Part shown: one piece after another, positions 1-7,567 of the stretch
Position numbering within the stretch: the first letter of the stretch is position 1
Layout of the letters: the number at the start of each line of letters is the position of its first letter
Assembly (NCBI GenBank): GCA_017613995.1
Contig: JAGACT010000198.1
Coordinates: 1-14,205 of the forward strand
Source: Eubacteriaceae bacterium
GTDB lineage: Bacteria; Bacillota; Clostridia; Eubacteriales; Anaerofustaceae
Reading direction: 5' to 3'
DNA: 14,205 nt
The notes under the pieces: generated by a model
Database searches by the model: none
What the model saw: only the letters and a program-made list of their open reading frames with translations
What the model was told of the DNA's origin: nothing
Program-made: the position numbers and the translations under genes

Positions 1-116
1 CGGGGATAGACCCCTTATCTTGTCGGAGCAACCGGCATAGCAGGGTAAAAAAGAGAGGTCAGTATTTCTGACCTCGAAGCCCCCACCTCAGCGTGAGCAG
101 GTGGCGGGTAGTTCAC
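1..116 (+). mobile_element. Probable right end of an IS200/IS605-family (TnpB) element, partial
   Basis: Two hairpins stand in series. The first is GAGGTCAG/CTGACCTC (55-75) with a 5-base loop. The second pairs CCCCCACCT (80-88) with AGGTGG-C-GGG (99-108) through a bulged C, and is followed by TAGTTCAC (109-116). A structured end of the form GAAGCCCCCAC...GTGG.GGGTAGTTCAC resembles, from memory, the right ends of IS200/IS605 elements, which double as the 3' scaffold of the TnpB guide RNA (omega RNA). A short open frame at 2-40 (GDRPLILSEQPA, then TAG) could be the last residues of a tnpB cut by the window edge, but it is too short to identify. If this is right, the element boundary is near 116 and bases after it would act as the guide. 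No transposase domain is visible, so the call rests on end structure only. Confidence 0.4.
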
Positions 117-227
117 TGAATTTTCTTTTAGGCAAAAAAGCGTAGATATGCTATTTTTTAGGGCCCCGGGCGCCCCGGGAATATTGTATGGCCGTTCCTG
201 AAACACGATGAGGCGGGGGGGGTGTAC
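117..227. other. Non-coding spacer with hairpins
   Basis: No credible gene is seen. It holds a weak terminator-like hairpin: A-tract, AGCGT/ATGCT stem with a G-U pair, then TTTTTT (about 134-159), able to act on either strand. A GC-only palindromic block (161-179, CCCCGGG twice, with GGGCGCCC at its centre) and a run of eight G (215-222) follow. A 63-codon minus-strand frame crosses the region but runs through the hairpins and has no supporting features. Confidence 0.5.
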
Positions 228-257
228 AAAAAATGGCGGAGGGACTCCGCCATTTTT
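228..257 (-). terminator. Rho-independent terminator after the DUF2207 gene
   Basis: On the minus strand an 8-base-pair GC-rich stem (TGGCGGAG/CTCCGCCA, loop TCC) is followed by TTTTTT. The stem extends through flanking A/T tracts to 13 pairs. It lies 11 bases past the DUF2207 stop codon, so it closes the lemA-DUF2207 transcript. The T-tract on the opposite strand means it could also stop plus-strand reading from the left. Confidence 0.9.
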
Positions 258-268
258 GTATGAATTTG

Positions 269-2737
269 TTACCAGCTGCTTCCGCCGCCGCCGCCGCTTC
301 CGCCGCCGGAGAAGCCCCCGGACGAGAAGCTTCCGCCGCCGCCGGAGGAGAAACCGCCTCCGCCGGAAGAGTAGCCTCCCCCTCCGGAAGATGAGGGGCG
401 GCTGGTCATGGAATCCGTGACCGCGTGGTTCATGGACGCGTAATCACTGTAGGTGAACATGTGGCCGCTGCGGTTGTCGAGCCACTGGGGCTCTCTTATG
501 ATCAGGCCGTCGAACTTCTTCGTCCACTGTTTGGTTACCCCCAGCACCTGGGCATAGGGGAGTATATCGTAAAAATAATCGGGATTTGATTCCAGGAGCA
601 TTTCCAGACGGGGCTTTTCGGCCGTCTCGAGGAACATCCTGAAGCCCTCCACCTTTTCCCTGAGGGTATATCCGAAATCAGAACGCCGGGCGATCTTCGC
701 GTACAGGAGGGGCACCATGGCAATGAGCAGTCCGGCAGCTCCGCTGACGTAGTTGTTCGCCATGTATCCGCCCACGCTGGCCGCATAGAACAGGGAGCAC
801 AGAATGATCCTCAGGGCGCTCCAGACCATGGAGGGCAGGTCGGTCTTCCCGGTAGTTCCCTGTATCCAGCGCCTCTTCGCGCTCTTGTACAGTCCCTTGA
901 TGAAAAGGATCGTTATGACCGCTCCCAGCACCGCCGTGTAACGGTCGTCGTCGTACATGCCGCGGTAGCAGAACGCCACGCTGGCGGCGATGAATGCTTC
1001 GGGGATCCATCTGGTCATGATGTCCGCCAGCAGCATCGACCTCTTGTCCAGCAGTGAGTCGGTGCCTCCGTAGCTGGCCACCAGCTTCTTGGATGCCTCA
1101 TCCAGCTTCATGTAGTAGGAGTTCTTTAGATCCTTCTTGCGGGTCTCGTCCGGGTTCTTCTTTTTCCAGAGTCCTTCGAACAGGGAGCGCTCGAAGCTCT
1201 TGAAGTCATAGGTGCTGTCCAGGCCGGTGCGGTTGAGGGTGAAGTCGTCGTTCCCCAGGAACGTCAGCCTCAGAAGCCTCTTCGAGGCCCAGTAGTAGAT
1301 CATGGATACCATGTCGCGGTCCCTGGCCTCGTTGTTGATTATATATCCCATTTCCGGAGGCGTAAGATCGTCCGGGGGATAGAATTCGGGAACGGGGTTG
1401 AAGGGCCTGCGGGGACCGCTCATACCCGCGGCGAATGCAGCCGCGGCCGCTATCAGGGCGTACAGCGGCGTGAATATGCCCAGCCTGGGCATGTCCTTTA
1501 CGAAGTCGGCTTCGGTGATCACCGCCTCCAGGACTATGTCCTGGGTATTGTTGCGGTAAGGATCCACCGTGATGACGAAACCTCCGTCAGTCATCTCCAC
1601 CTCGTAGTCCTGCCTTCTGTTGGAACCGTAATCGTTGGTGTACAGCCCCCTAACGTTTATCGTGAAGGGCATTTTAGCCTCGATCACGGTGCGGCAGGGT
1701 ATGATGCTGTCGGAACCGCTGAACAGGTTCTGGCTGATCTCAAGGCTTTCCTGTCCGTCCCTGACGTTGTAGTGCTTTTCGAACTCTATGGAGAACGTGG
1801 CCGTCATGCCCTCGAAGTCGTGCAGGTTCACGTACGCCGTGTCATCCGTTCCCCTTCGGGTGGATCCGTCGGGCAGGTGCAGGGTGTAGTACACCCCGGA
1901 GATGTAATCCTGTTCGCTGTAGGACGAGAGGGAAAACATATAGCCGCAGTCCTTGTTGACCTTCACGCTCACTTCTTCGGTGACCCTCAGCACAGCGCGG
2001 TCGTCCAGCTCCATGCTTATGTTCTGGGAGAGCATCTCCAGCTCCGGCACCCAGACCTGGGCGTCGCTGAAGGCTCCTTCCTCCAGCGCGACGTTTATGG
2101 TCACGCCCTCGTAGGCGTTGAGTCCCCTCTCCGAGAAGACGGTAATGACATTGGATGATTCGCTGTAGGTATACTGGGCGATGCTGCCGGTGCTGCCGTA
2201 GTAGCCCCCGGTGAGATTGATGTCTTTGACTCTGCTGCCGTCGGGGAGCTTCAGGGTGGCGCCGTAATGTTCGGTGTAGGTGTTCCATTCGGTGCCTATC
2301 AGGTTCAGATAGACATAGTCCGCGTCGGGCTCTTCGTCGGCGTAGTGCCACAGGGTGTAGCGGATAACATACGTGATGTCCCCGGTCACGGTGAAGTCCG
2401 CGGAGCCGATCTTTATCTCACCGTATCCGTCGTAGGTGTATTCCGCCCCTTCCACGCTGACGTTCAGCAGCCTGACTTCCCTCTCCAGCTCCGCCCACGT
2501 GGGAATGTTCCTCTTGATCCCGTGACGGGGCTCGCTGAAATGGACGGTCAGGGTCTCGGTTATGTCGTAGGACCTGTCGGAATTGACAGTGACGTCCACC
2601 TGATAGTCCTTGATGTAGTACCCGTCGTCATAGGTGGTATAGCCCCCGCCGTTTTCCGCCATGGCGGAGACGGCAAGGACGGCCAGCGTGAGCAGAAGCA
2701 CCGGGATCAGCAGCAGAGCTTTTCCGGTGCGTCTCAT
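269..2737 (-). CDS. DUF2207 family membrane protein with Gly/Ser-rich C-terminal tail
   Basis: An 822-residue envelope protein of the DUF2207 (YciQ-like) family; its biochemical role is unknown. Residues 1-27 form a signal peptide (hydrophobic core, AMA cleavage motif). A large extracytoplasmic beta-rich domain follows (about 35-410) with the family's opening, a repeated DGYYIKDYQVDVTVN-type strand and a HGIKRNIP motif. A transmembrane segment lies at about 420-438, then a cytoplasmic region (440-575) and further hydrophobic segments near 578-592, 600-615 and 640-680. The last 40 residues are runs of Gly, Ser, Phe and Tyr ending GGSSW, a tail seen in many members of this family. The start codon overlaps the lemA stop as TGATG, which points to translational coupling. 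LemA and DUF2207 proteins are commonly encoded together, so a shared envelope complex is a reasonable inference. Confidence 0.88.
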   Translation of the reverse strand: MRRTGKALLLIPVLLLTLAVLAVSAMAENGGGYTTYDDGYYIKDYQVDVTVNSDRSYDITETLTVHFSEPRHGIKRNIPTWAELEREVRLLNVSVEGAEYTYDGYGEIKIGSADFTVTGDITYVIRYTLWHYADEEPDADYVYLNLIGTEWNTYTEHYGATLKLPDGSRVKDINLTGGYYGSTGSIAQYTYSESSNVITVFSERGLNAYEGVTINVALEEGAFSDAQVWVPELEMLSQNISMELDDRAVLRVTEEVSVKVNKDCGYMFSLSSYSEQDYISGVYYTLHLPDGSTRRGTDDTAYVNLHDFEGMTATFSIEFEKHYNVRDGQESLEISQNLFSGSDSIIPCRTVIEAKMPFTINVRGLYTNDYGSNRRQDYEVEMTDGGFVITVDPYRNNTQDIVLEAVITEADFVKDMPRLGIFTPLYALIAAAAAFAAGMSGPRRPFNPVPEFYPPDDLTPPEMGYIINNEARDRDMVSMIYYWASKRLLRLTFLGNDDFTLNRTGLDSTYDFKSFERSLFEGLWKKKNPDETRKKDLKNSYYMKLDEASKKLVASYGGTDSLLDKRSMLLADIMTRWIPEAFIAASVAFCYRGMYDDDRYTAVLGAVITILFIKGLYKSAKRRWIQGTTGKTDLPSMVWSALRIILCSLFYAASVGGYMANNYVSGAAGLLIAMVPLLYAKIARRSDFGYTLREKVEGFRMFLETAEKPRLEMLLESNPDYFYDILPYAQVLGVTKQWTKKFDGLIIREPQWLDNRSGHMFTYSDYASMNHAVTDSMTSRPSSSGGGGYSSGGGGFSSGGGGSFSSGGFSGGGSGGGGGSSW
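272..391 (-). repeat. Low-complexity Gly/Ser codon repeat at the end of the DUF2207 gene
   Basis: Residues 783-822 of the DUF2207 protein are encoded by near-tandem GGCGGCGGC/TCC units, giving SSGGGG-type repeats broken by Tyr or Phe. This tract is prone to slippage, so length may vary between strains and assembly here deserves caution. The reading frame stays open to the natural stop. Confidence 0.75.
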
Positions 2738-3279
2738 CAGAAGGACACCTTTACGTTTTCGCGGGACGCTTCGTCCGTCTGGTAATAGGCGTATTCGTAG
2801 AAGCCTTTCCTGGACGCTATCATGCTGGCGGGGAAGCGGGTGATCGCGGTGTTGAAGTTGCGCACCGCACCGTTGTAGTACTTCCTGGACTGGGATATCT
2901 CGTCCTCGATGCCCCTGAGATTCTCCTGGAGAGCGGTGAACTGGGTGTCCGCCTTCAGCTCGGGATAGTTCTCCGCGAGAGCGAACAGCCTGCCGATGCC
3001 TTCGCTGAGGGCGGCCTCCGCTTCGGGCGAATCCTGACGGCTCGCGGAAACGGCGCTGTTGCGAAGCTCGATGACCTTCGCGAGGGTCTCTTCCTCATGG
3101 GTCATGTAGCCCTTTACCGTCTCCACCAGGTTGGGGATAAGGTCGCTGCGCTTCTTCAGGTAAACGTCCATCGTGGAATACGCTTCCTCCACGAGGGCTC
3201 TCATTCCCACCAGGGAATTGTACTGGGAGATCCCCCAGCCTGCCGCTATGGCGGCTATGACAATGATTGCTATCAACAT
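2737..3279 (-). CDS. lemA: LemA family protein
   Basis: A 180-residue LemA protein, the usual family length. Residues 1-14 are a single hydrophobic N-terminal anchor. Family hallmarks are clear: YNSLVGMRALVEEAYSTMD at 20-38, then KKRSDLIPNLVETVKGY at 42-58. A second block has ENYPELKAD at 103-111 and a coiled region to YNGAV..FN..I..FP at 135-150. LemA proteins are helical bundles displayed at the membrane; the molecular role is not settled. The ATG has an excellent site upstream (AAAAAAAGGAGGAAATCCGT). Its stop overlaps the start of the DUF2207 gene, so the two form a minus-strand operon ending at the terminator near 228-257. Confidence 0.95.
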   Translation of the reverse strand: MLIAIIVIAAIAAGWGISQYNSLVGMRALVEEAYSTMDVYLKKRSDLIPNLVETVKGYMTHEEETLAKVIELRNSAVSASRQDSPEAEAALSEGIGRLFALAENYPELKADTQFTALQENLRGIEDEISQSRKYYNGAVRNFNTAITRFPASMIASRKGFYEYAYYQTDEASRENVKVSF

Positions 3280-3309
3280 ACGGATTTCCTCCTTTTTTTC
3301 TGTCTATAT

Positions 3310-3360
3310 CTTATATTGTCCGCAGTAAACATTGTACCACATTAATCGTTTTTTAATTAA
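3310..3360 (-). promoter_or_regulatory. Candidate promoter(s) for lemA-DUF2207
   Basis: The spacer between lemA and the slipin is AT-rich and must drive lemA leftward. On the minus strand the best candidate is an extended -10, TGGTACAAT (hexamer at 3331-3336), with TTAATT 18 bases upstream (3355-3360). A second -10-like box TATAAG lies at 3310-3315 with a poor -35. The choice between them is uncertain. Confidence 0.4.
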
Positions 3361-3385
3361 CCTCCACCCAGTGTTGTGGTATACT
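3357..3385 (+). promoter_or_regulatory. Promoter for slipin-luxS
   Basis: TTAACC (3357-3362), a 17-base spacer and TATACT (3380-3385) preceded by TG (3377-3378) make an extended -10 promoter. It lies about 40 bases before the slipin ATG, which has a strong AAAGGAGG site at about 3410-3418. It overlaps the region from which lemA is transcribed the other way. Confidence 0.6.
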
Positions 3386-3425
3386 TTAAACAGAAAAAAT
3401 ATATATCCCAAAGGAGGAAGCATCA

Positions 3426-4168
3426 ATGGTCGCATTGATACCGATTTTAGTAATCGTCCTTATTCTGATCATTCTGTCGATTAAGCAGATAAACGAATAT
3501 CAGAGAGGCGTTCTTTTCACATTCGGACGTTTTTCAAGGATCCTTACCCCTGGTCTGAACATCGTTCTGCCCATCGTCCAGACCTGCAAGAAGGTGGACA
3601 TCCGTACGAGGTCACCGACGTTCCCGAACAGGACGCTCTGACGAAGGACAACGTTTCCATCAAGATCAACGCGGTCGTCTACTACAGAGTCTTCGATTCC
3701 GCCAAGGCCGTGCTGGAAGTTGAGAATTACGTGTATGCCGTAAGCCAGCTGTCCCAGACCACCATGCGCAACACCGTGGGTCAGTTCACTCTGGACGAGC
3801 TGCTCACCAACCGTGAGAGCATCTCCCAGAACCTCAGGACCATCCTGGACATCGAGACCGACGTATGGGGCATCAAGGTCGAGAACGTGGAGCTCAAGGA
3901 CATCATCCTTCCCGACGACATGAAGAGAGTCATGGCAAGAGTGGCAGAGGCCGAGAGAGAAAAGCTGGCTGTCATCACCAAGTCCGTCGGTGAAGTCGAA
4001 GCCGCCGAGAACCTGGCCAAGGCAGCCGAGATCATGTCATCCAAGGCCGGAGCGCTGCATCTGAGAACTCTCGAGACCATCAACGATCTGAGCTCAGACC
4101 AGTCGAACACCGTTGTCTTCGCGCTGCCCATCGAGGTGCTGGAGGCGCTTAAGGGCCTGGCAAAGTAA
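3426..4168 (+). pseudogene. Slipin (stomatin-like SPFH/band 7 protein), frameshifted
   Basis: A membrane-anchored SPFH protein of the slipin type, which scaffolds membrane microdomains. Residues 3-19 form the N-terminal membrane hairpin segment. Then come YQRGVLFTFGRF and PGLNIVLPI, and the band 7 domain resumes with VPEQDALTKDNVSIKINAVVYYRV. The helix motif AEREKLAVITKSVGEVEAAE and a C-terminal TVVFALPIEVLEALKGL follow, all standard for slipins. The frame breaks: from the ATG it reads to ...KKVDIRT and then hits TGA at 3639-3641, while the rest of the domain runs in the -1 frame from GAG at 3608. One base is missing near 3606-3608. Restoring it gives about 247 residues, a normal slipin length. 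No slippery heptamer is present, so programmed shifting is unlikely; sequencing error or recent mutation is more likely. An NfeD partner, often adjacent to slipins, is absent; luxS follows with no gap. Confidence 0.85.
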
Positions 4169-4645
4169 ATGGAGAGGATCGCAAGCTTCAATGTGGACCA
4201 CGTGAGGCTCCTGCCGGGGCTTTACGTCAGCCGCCGCGACAGCTTCCGCGACGCAGTGGTGACCACCTTTGACATCAGGATGAAAAAGCCCAACGCGGGC
4301 GACTACCTCACCACCACGGAGGCCCATACCATCGAGCACCTGGGCGCGACGTTTCTGAGAAACGACCCCCGCACCAGCGAGTCCACCGTCTACTTCGGAC
4401 CCATGGGATGCCGCACGGGATTCTATGCGGTTTTCTTCGGGGACCTGGAGAGCGAGGACGTGTCGGATATAATCACGGAGATGTTCGAGTTCATAGTCTC
4501 CTGGGAAGGCACTGTTCCCGGACAGAGCGAGATGGAATGCGGAAATTTCAGGGATCTTTCCATGGAAGGGACCCGGGACAGGGCGAAGGAATACCTTGAA
4601 GTTCTGCGGAACCTGGATGAGACCACCATGGTCTATCCGGAATAA
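4169..4645 (+). CDS. luxS: S-ribosylhomocysteine lyase (AI-2 precursor synthase)
   Basis: A 158-residue LuxS, the normal length. It cleaves S-ribosylhomocysteine to homocysteine and 4,5-dihydroxy-2,3-pentanedione, the precursor of autoinducer-2, as part of the activated methyl cycle in the cytoplasm. The metal-binding and catalytic residues are all visible: HTIEH at 53-57 (His53, Glu56, His57), Cys81 in GPMGCRTG, and Cys124 in ECGN. The opening ERIASFNVDH and LPGLYVSRRD recall LuxS of clostridia and relatives. The ATG directly follows the TAA of the slipin, with only a weak AAGGG upstream inside the slipin end, so translation probably depends on coupling. No SAM or SAH riboswitch is seen upstream. 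A bidirectional terminator closes the transcript. Confidence 0.97.
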   Translation: MERIASFNVDHVRLLPGLYVSRRDSFRDAVVTTFDIRMKKPNAGDYLTTTEAHTIEHLGATFLRNDPRTSESTVYFGPMGCRTGFYAVFFGDLESEDVSDIITEMFEFIVSWEGTVPGQSEMECGNFRDLSMEGTRDRAKEYLEVLRNLDETTMVYPE

Positions 4646-4649
4646 TCGG

Positions 4650-4690
4650 AAAAAAGAATCGGAGAGGCCGTAATGCCTCTCCGTTTTTAT
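4650..4690. terminator. Bidirectional terminator between luxS and the arabinofuranosidase gene
   Basis: A 9-base-pair stem CGGAGAGGC/GCCTCTCCG (4660-4668 and 4675-4683) with loop CGTAAT is followed on the plus strand by TTTTT (4684-4688). On the minus strand the same stem is followed, after ATTC, by TTTTTT (complement of 4650-4655). It serves the two converging genes, luxS and the GH51 gene. Confidence 0.9.
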
Positions 4691-4712
4691 GTGCCGTGAT
4701 ACTGCTGCCGGC

Positions 4713-6224
4713 TCAGATCTTTTTGAACCTGATGACGTTCCAGCTCAAGGCCGGTATCCGGATAACGGCCTTTCCCTCATCAATCTTTCCTCCGGGGCCC
4801 GCCGCGGGATATACGTTGCGGGGATCCTCCTCGGTGTTCACCGCCTTCACGTCGTCGTGATGCATCATGATGTGTTCCTCCATGCGCATCTGCCCGAAGC
4901 TCCTCAGATCCACCGTGAGCTCGAAGTCCTCCTTCATGTCCCTGTTGACGCACAGGAGCGTCACGTCCCCGTCGTCGGAGAGGGTGGCGGTGGCGTCGAT
5001 AAGGGGCACGTTCTCATAGTCCGAACAGTCGTAGACGGGGCTGTCCGTAAGGGTCACGAGGGACGTGCCGCGGCAGTAGCGGGAGGCGTGCATGAAGGGA
5101 TAGTAGATGGTCTGGGCCCAGGCGCCTCCGCCGTTTCTTGTCATAATGGGCGCTATGACGTTGACCAGCTGGGCGAGGCAGGCGATCTTCACCCTGTCGG
5201 CATGCCTCAGAAGGGTGATCAGGATGCTGCCCGCCAGAAGGGCGTCCTCGAAATTGTAGATGTCCTCCAGCAGGGGGAGGGCTCTGCCCCAGCGGTCCCT
5301 CCTGTGGATCTCCCGGTCCTGCTCCTTGGAGTGATACCATACGTTCCACTCGTCGAAGGACAGATTGATCGTTTTTTTCGAGTGCCTGGTGCCCTTAACG
5401 GCGTCACATATGGATACGACGGTGGAGATGAATTCGTCCATGTCCATGCTGCGGGCCAGAAATCCCGGGGTGTCCCCGGTGGGGTTCCCGTAGTAGCGGT
5501 GCAGGGATACGTAGTCCACGCTGTCATAGCACTGCTCCAGCATCTGGTATTCCCACTTTCCGAAGGTGGGCATCTCGGAGCTGGAGGAGCCGCAGGCCAC
5601 CGTTTCGATGGTGGGATCCACCCACTTCATCATCTTGGAGGCCTCGTTGGCCACGTGGCCGTATTCGGCAGCGCTCTTCTGTCCCATCTGCCAGGGACCG
5701 TCCATCTCGTTGCCCAGGCACCAAAGCTTGATGCCGAAGGGGTCCTTCGCTCCGTTGGCGATCCTCATGTCCGAGAACTTGCTTCCCGAGGGATGGTTGG
5801 CATATTCGACTATGTCCCTGGCCGATTCCGGGCCCCTGGTGCCCAGGTTGATCGCGTACATCACCTGGCTTCCCGCCTTCTGGGCCCAGGAGACGAATTC
5901 ATGCAGTCCCACCTCGTTGGTCTCTGTGGTGAACCAGGCCAGATCCAGCCTCTTGGGACGGGAGCTGCGATCCCCGACGGAATCCTCCCAGTTGAATCCG
6001 GAGACGAAATTTCCTCCCGGATATCTGACCACCGGGACTCCCAGCTCCTTCACGAGCTTCATCACGTCCCTGCGGAATCCCAGTTCGTCCGCTTCGGGGT
6101 GCCCCGGTTCGTAGATGCCTCCGTAGACCGCTCTGCCCAGATGCTCGATGAACGAGCCGTAGATGCGGGGATCGATCTTCCCGACTTTGTAATCCCTGTC
6201 GAGTATTATTCCTGCTTTCTTCAT
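4713..6224 (-). CDS. abfA: Alpha-L-arabinofuranosidase, glycoside hydrolase family 51
   Basis: A 503-residue GH51 enzyme that releases L-arabinofuranosyl residues from arabinan and arabinoxylan oligosaccharides. There is no signal peptide, so it acts in the cytoplasm on imported oligomers, as usual for bacterial GH51. The (beta/alpha)8 catalytic domain is followed by a beta-sandwich ending in PALSWNVIRF. Conserved motifs are DPRIYGSFIEHLGR near the N-terminus, RYPGGNFVSGFNWEDS (67-82), GNEMDGPWQMG with acid/base Glu173, and SFDEWNVWY with nucleophile Glu292. This spacing agrees with well-studied GH51 enzymes (Glu175/Glu294). The start is fixed by MKKAGIILDRDYKVGKIDPRI, by normal family length and by GGGAGG nine bases upstream; the open frame extends further 5' but only as a shadow of the kinase gene. 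It begins 20 bases after the kinase stop, without a terminator, so it shares the two-component transcript. Confidence 0.95.
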   Translation of the reverse strand: MKKAGIILDRDYKVGKIDPRIYGSFIEHLGRAVYGGIYEPGHPEADELGFRRDVMKLVKELGVPVVRYPGGNFVSGFNWEDSVGDRSSRPKRLDLAWFTTETNEVGLHEFVSWAQKAGSQVMYAINLGTRGPESARDIVEYANHPSGSKFSDMRIANGAKDPFGIKLWCLGNEMDGPWQMGQKSAAEYGHVANEASKMMKWVDPTIETVACGSSSSEMPTFGKWEYQMLEQCYDSVDYVSLHRYYGNPTGDTPGFLARSMDMDEFISTVVSICDAVKGTRHSKKTINLSFDEWNVWYHSKEQDREIHRRDRWGRALPLLEDIYNFEDALLAGSILITLLRHADRVKIACLAQLVNVIAPIMTRNGGGAWAQTIYYPFMHASRYCRGTSLVTLTDSPVYDCSDYENVPLIDATATLSDDGDVTLLCVNRDMKEDFELTVDLRSFGQMRMEEHIMMHHDDVKAVNTEEDPRNVYPAAGPGGKIDEGKAVIRIPALSWNVIRFKKI

Positions 6225-6244
6225 AGTGTCCTCCCTTAGAATGA

Positions 6245-7567
6245 TTAGGTTGCCGGCAGCGTGATGGTTATGGTTGTGCCCCTGCCTTTCACGCTGTCCG
6301 CCGTTATGGTGCCCCCGTGGGCCTCCGTGATCTGCTTTGCTATGGCCAGTCCCAGACCGCTCCCGCCTTCCTTGCGGCTGCGGGCCTTGTCGGTGCGGTA
6401 GAAGCGGTTGAAGATGTTGTCCAGTTCGCTGCGGTCTATCCCTATGCCGTGGTCCGCCACCTCTATGACCGCCTTCTGTCCCGAGCGCCTCAGGGTCATC
6501 CTGATGTCCTGCCCGGAGGAGGAATATTTGATGGCGTTGTCCAGGACGATGGACAGGAGCTGTACCATTTTGTTGTAGTCCGCGGTGAGTATCACCGAAT
6601 CGGATGCCTTGTCGTCGAACCACAGCCGTATGCCCTTGCGGTCGGCTATGGGAACGAAGCGGTCCCTGACGTCCCGGCACAGCCTGTAGGCGAAGAACTG
6701 CTGCATGGAAAGGTCGTCGCTGCCTGCGTCGGATTTCGCTATCTGCAGCAGGTTGTCCACCAGAAGCTGCATGTGCTCCGTTTCCCTGTAGGCGGAATCG
6801 ATCCATTCCATCTGCTCCGACACGGGATCGTCCGGACAGGATCGGGCCACGTCCAGGTTGGTGCGCATGATGGTGATCGGGGTCCTTAGCTCATGGGACG
6901 CGTCCGCTATGAATTCCTTCTGCTGCTGCATGCTAACTTCCACCGGCTTCATGGATCTGCCGGCGATGAAGTAGCCCGTGACCAGGGACAGCAGGAATCC
7001 CAGCATGATGGCCAGCAGCATGGTGCGGCGGAACGTCTGGTTCATGTTGTCCTGGTAATGCATGTTCTGGATGGTCTGGATGATGCGCATCTGTCCCGAA
7101 TCCGTCACCGCTATGGTGGTGCACACCCTTATGTTGATGTCCCCGTAGCGGTACAGATGCAGGTAGTAGGTACCGTCGGATTCCTGGCTCTCCCTGACCG
7201 CCCTGCTGTCCTCCGCGAATATGAGGCTCCGGATGGCCGCCAGTGGATCCAGGGGCAGGGAATAGCTGCTTACGTATATATACGAGTGTCCGGAAACGTC
7301 CCAGATGCCGTAGCTTATGTTGGTGGAATTCAATCTCGCCTTGAAGTCGTTGTATTCCTCTCCCAGTTCGCCCTGGGACCCTCCCTGGTTCTCGAAAAGG
7401 GAAACGTAGCGCTTGAGCATGTAGGCGTCGTTCATCAGCTCGTTGTCGGCGCTTTCCGTGGCCTGGACCTGGAATGAAATGAAAACGAAGATCACTATGG
7501 ACGCAAGTATGGCCAGGAACACGGCGGAATTCATCAGAGTGAGCCTGAGCTTCATCTTTCTGAGCAT
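6245..7567 (-). CDS. Sensor histidine kinase (HisKA/HATPase_c), membrane-bound
   Basis: A 440-residue sensor kinase that phosphorylates the response regulator encoded just upstream. Transmembrane segment 1 is at about 12-33, an extracytoplasmic sensor domain spans about 34-180, and transmembrane segment 2 lies at about 182-203. The H box FIADASHELRTPITIM carries the phospho-accepting His225. The ATPase motifs follow: N box DNAIKYS (Asn344), G1 DHGIGID (372-378), F box FNRFYR (386-391) and G2 GGSGLGLAI (401-409). Only about 20 residues separate the second membrane segment from the H box, so no full HAMP domain fits. The ATG overlaps the regulator stop as TGATG, a sign of coupled translation. 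The ligand is unknown. Placement directly before an arabinofuranosidase suggests, but does not prove, a link to plant-sugar sensing. Confidence 0.95.
   Translation of the reverse strand: MLRKMKLRLTLMNSAVFLAILASIVIFVFISFQVQATESADNELMNDAYMLKRYVSLFENQGGSQGELGEEYNDFKARLNSTNISYGIWDVSGHSYIYVSSYSLPLDPLAAIRSLIFAEDSRAVRESQESDGTYYLHLYRYGDINIRVCTTIAVTDSGQMRIIQTIQNMHYQDNMNQTFRRTMLLAIMLGFLLSLVTGYFIAGRSMKPVEVSMQQQKEFIADASHELRTPITIMRTNLDVARSCPDDPVSEQMEWIDSAYRETEHMQLLVDNLLQIAKSDAGSDDLSMQQFFAYRLCRDVRDRFVPIADRKGIRLWFDDKASDSVILTADYNKMVQLLSIVLDNAIKYSSSGQDIRMTLRRSGQKAVIEVADHGIGIDRSELDNIFNRFYRTDKARSRKEGGSGLGLAIAKQITEAHGGTITADSVKGRGTTITITLPAT

Noticed and set aside
15..206. A 63-codon minus-strand gene at the left edge
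   Set aside because: It runs through two hairpins of the probable IS200/IS605 right end and has no ribosome site or recognisable domain. Such frames are typical false genes over transposon ends.
3386..3425. A riboswitch controlling the slipin-luxS operon
   Set aside because: The predicted leader is only about 35 bases and shows no SAM or SAH aptamer features.
3600..3645. Programmed ribosomal frameshift in the slipin
   Set aside because: The bases CGTACGAGG contain no slippery heptamer, and slipins are not known to use recoding.
3710..4168. A separate short SPFH gene starting at GTG 3710
   Set aside because: The GTG is an internal valine of the band 7 domain with no ribosome site. The similarity extends upstream of it in the same frame to 3608.
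4689..6239. A 516-codon plus-strand frame opposite the arabinofuranosidase
   Set aside because: Its translation is rich in His, Val and Gly with no domain features, as expected of an antisense shadow of a GC-rich gene.
4713..6806. The 697-codon open frame as the full arabinofuranosidase gene
   Set aside because: The extra N-terminal part overlaps the kinase gene in another frame, is low-complexity Arg/Gly/His-rich, and has no GH51 similarity. The ATG at 6224 has a good ribosome site and gives the family length.
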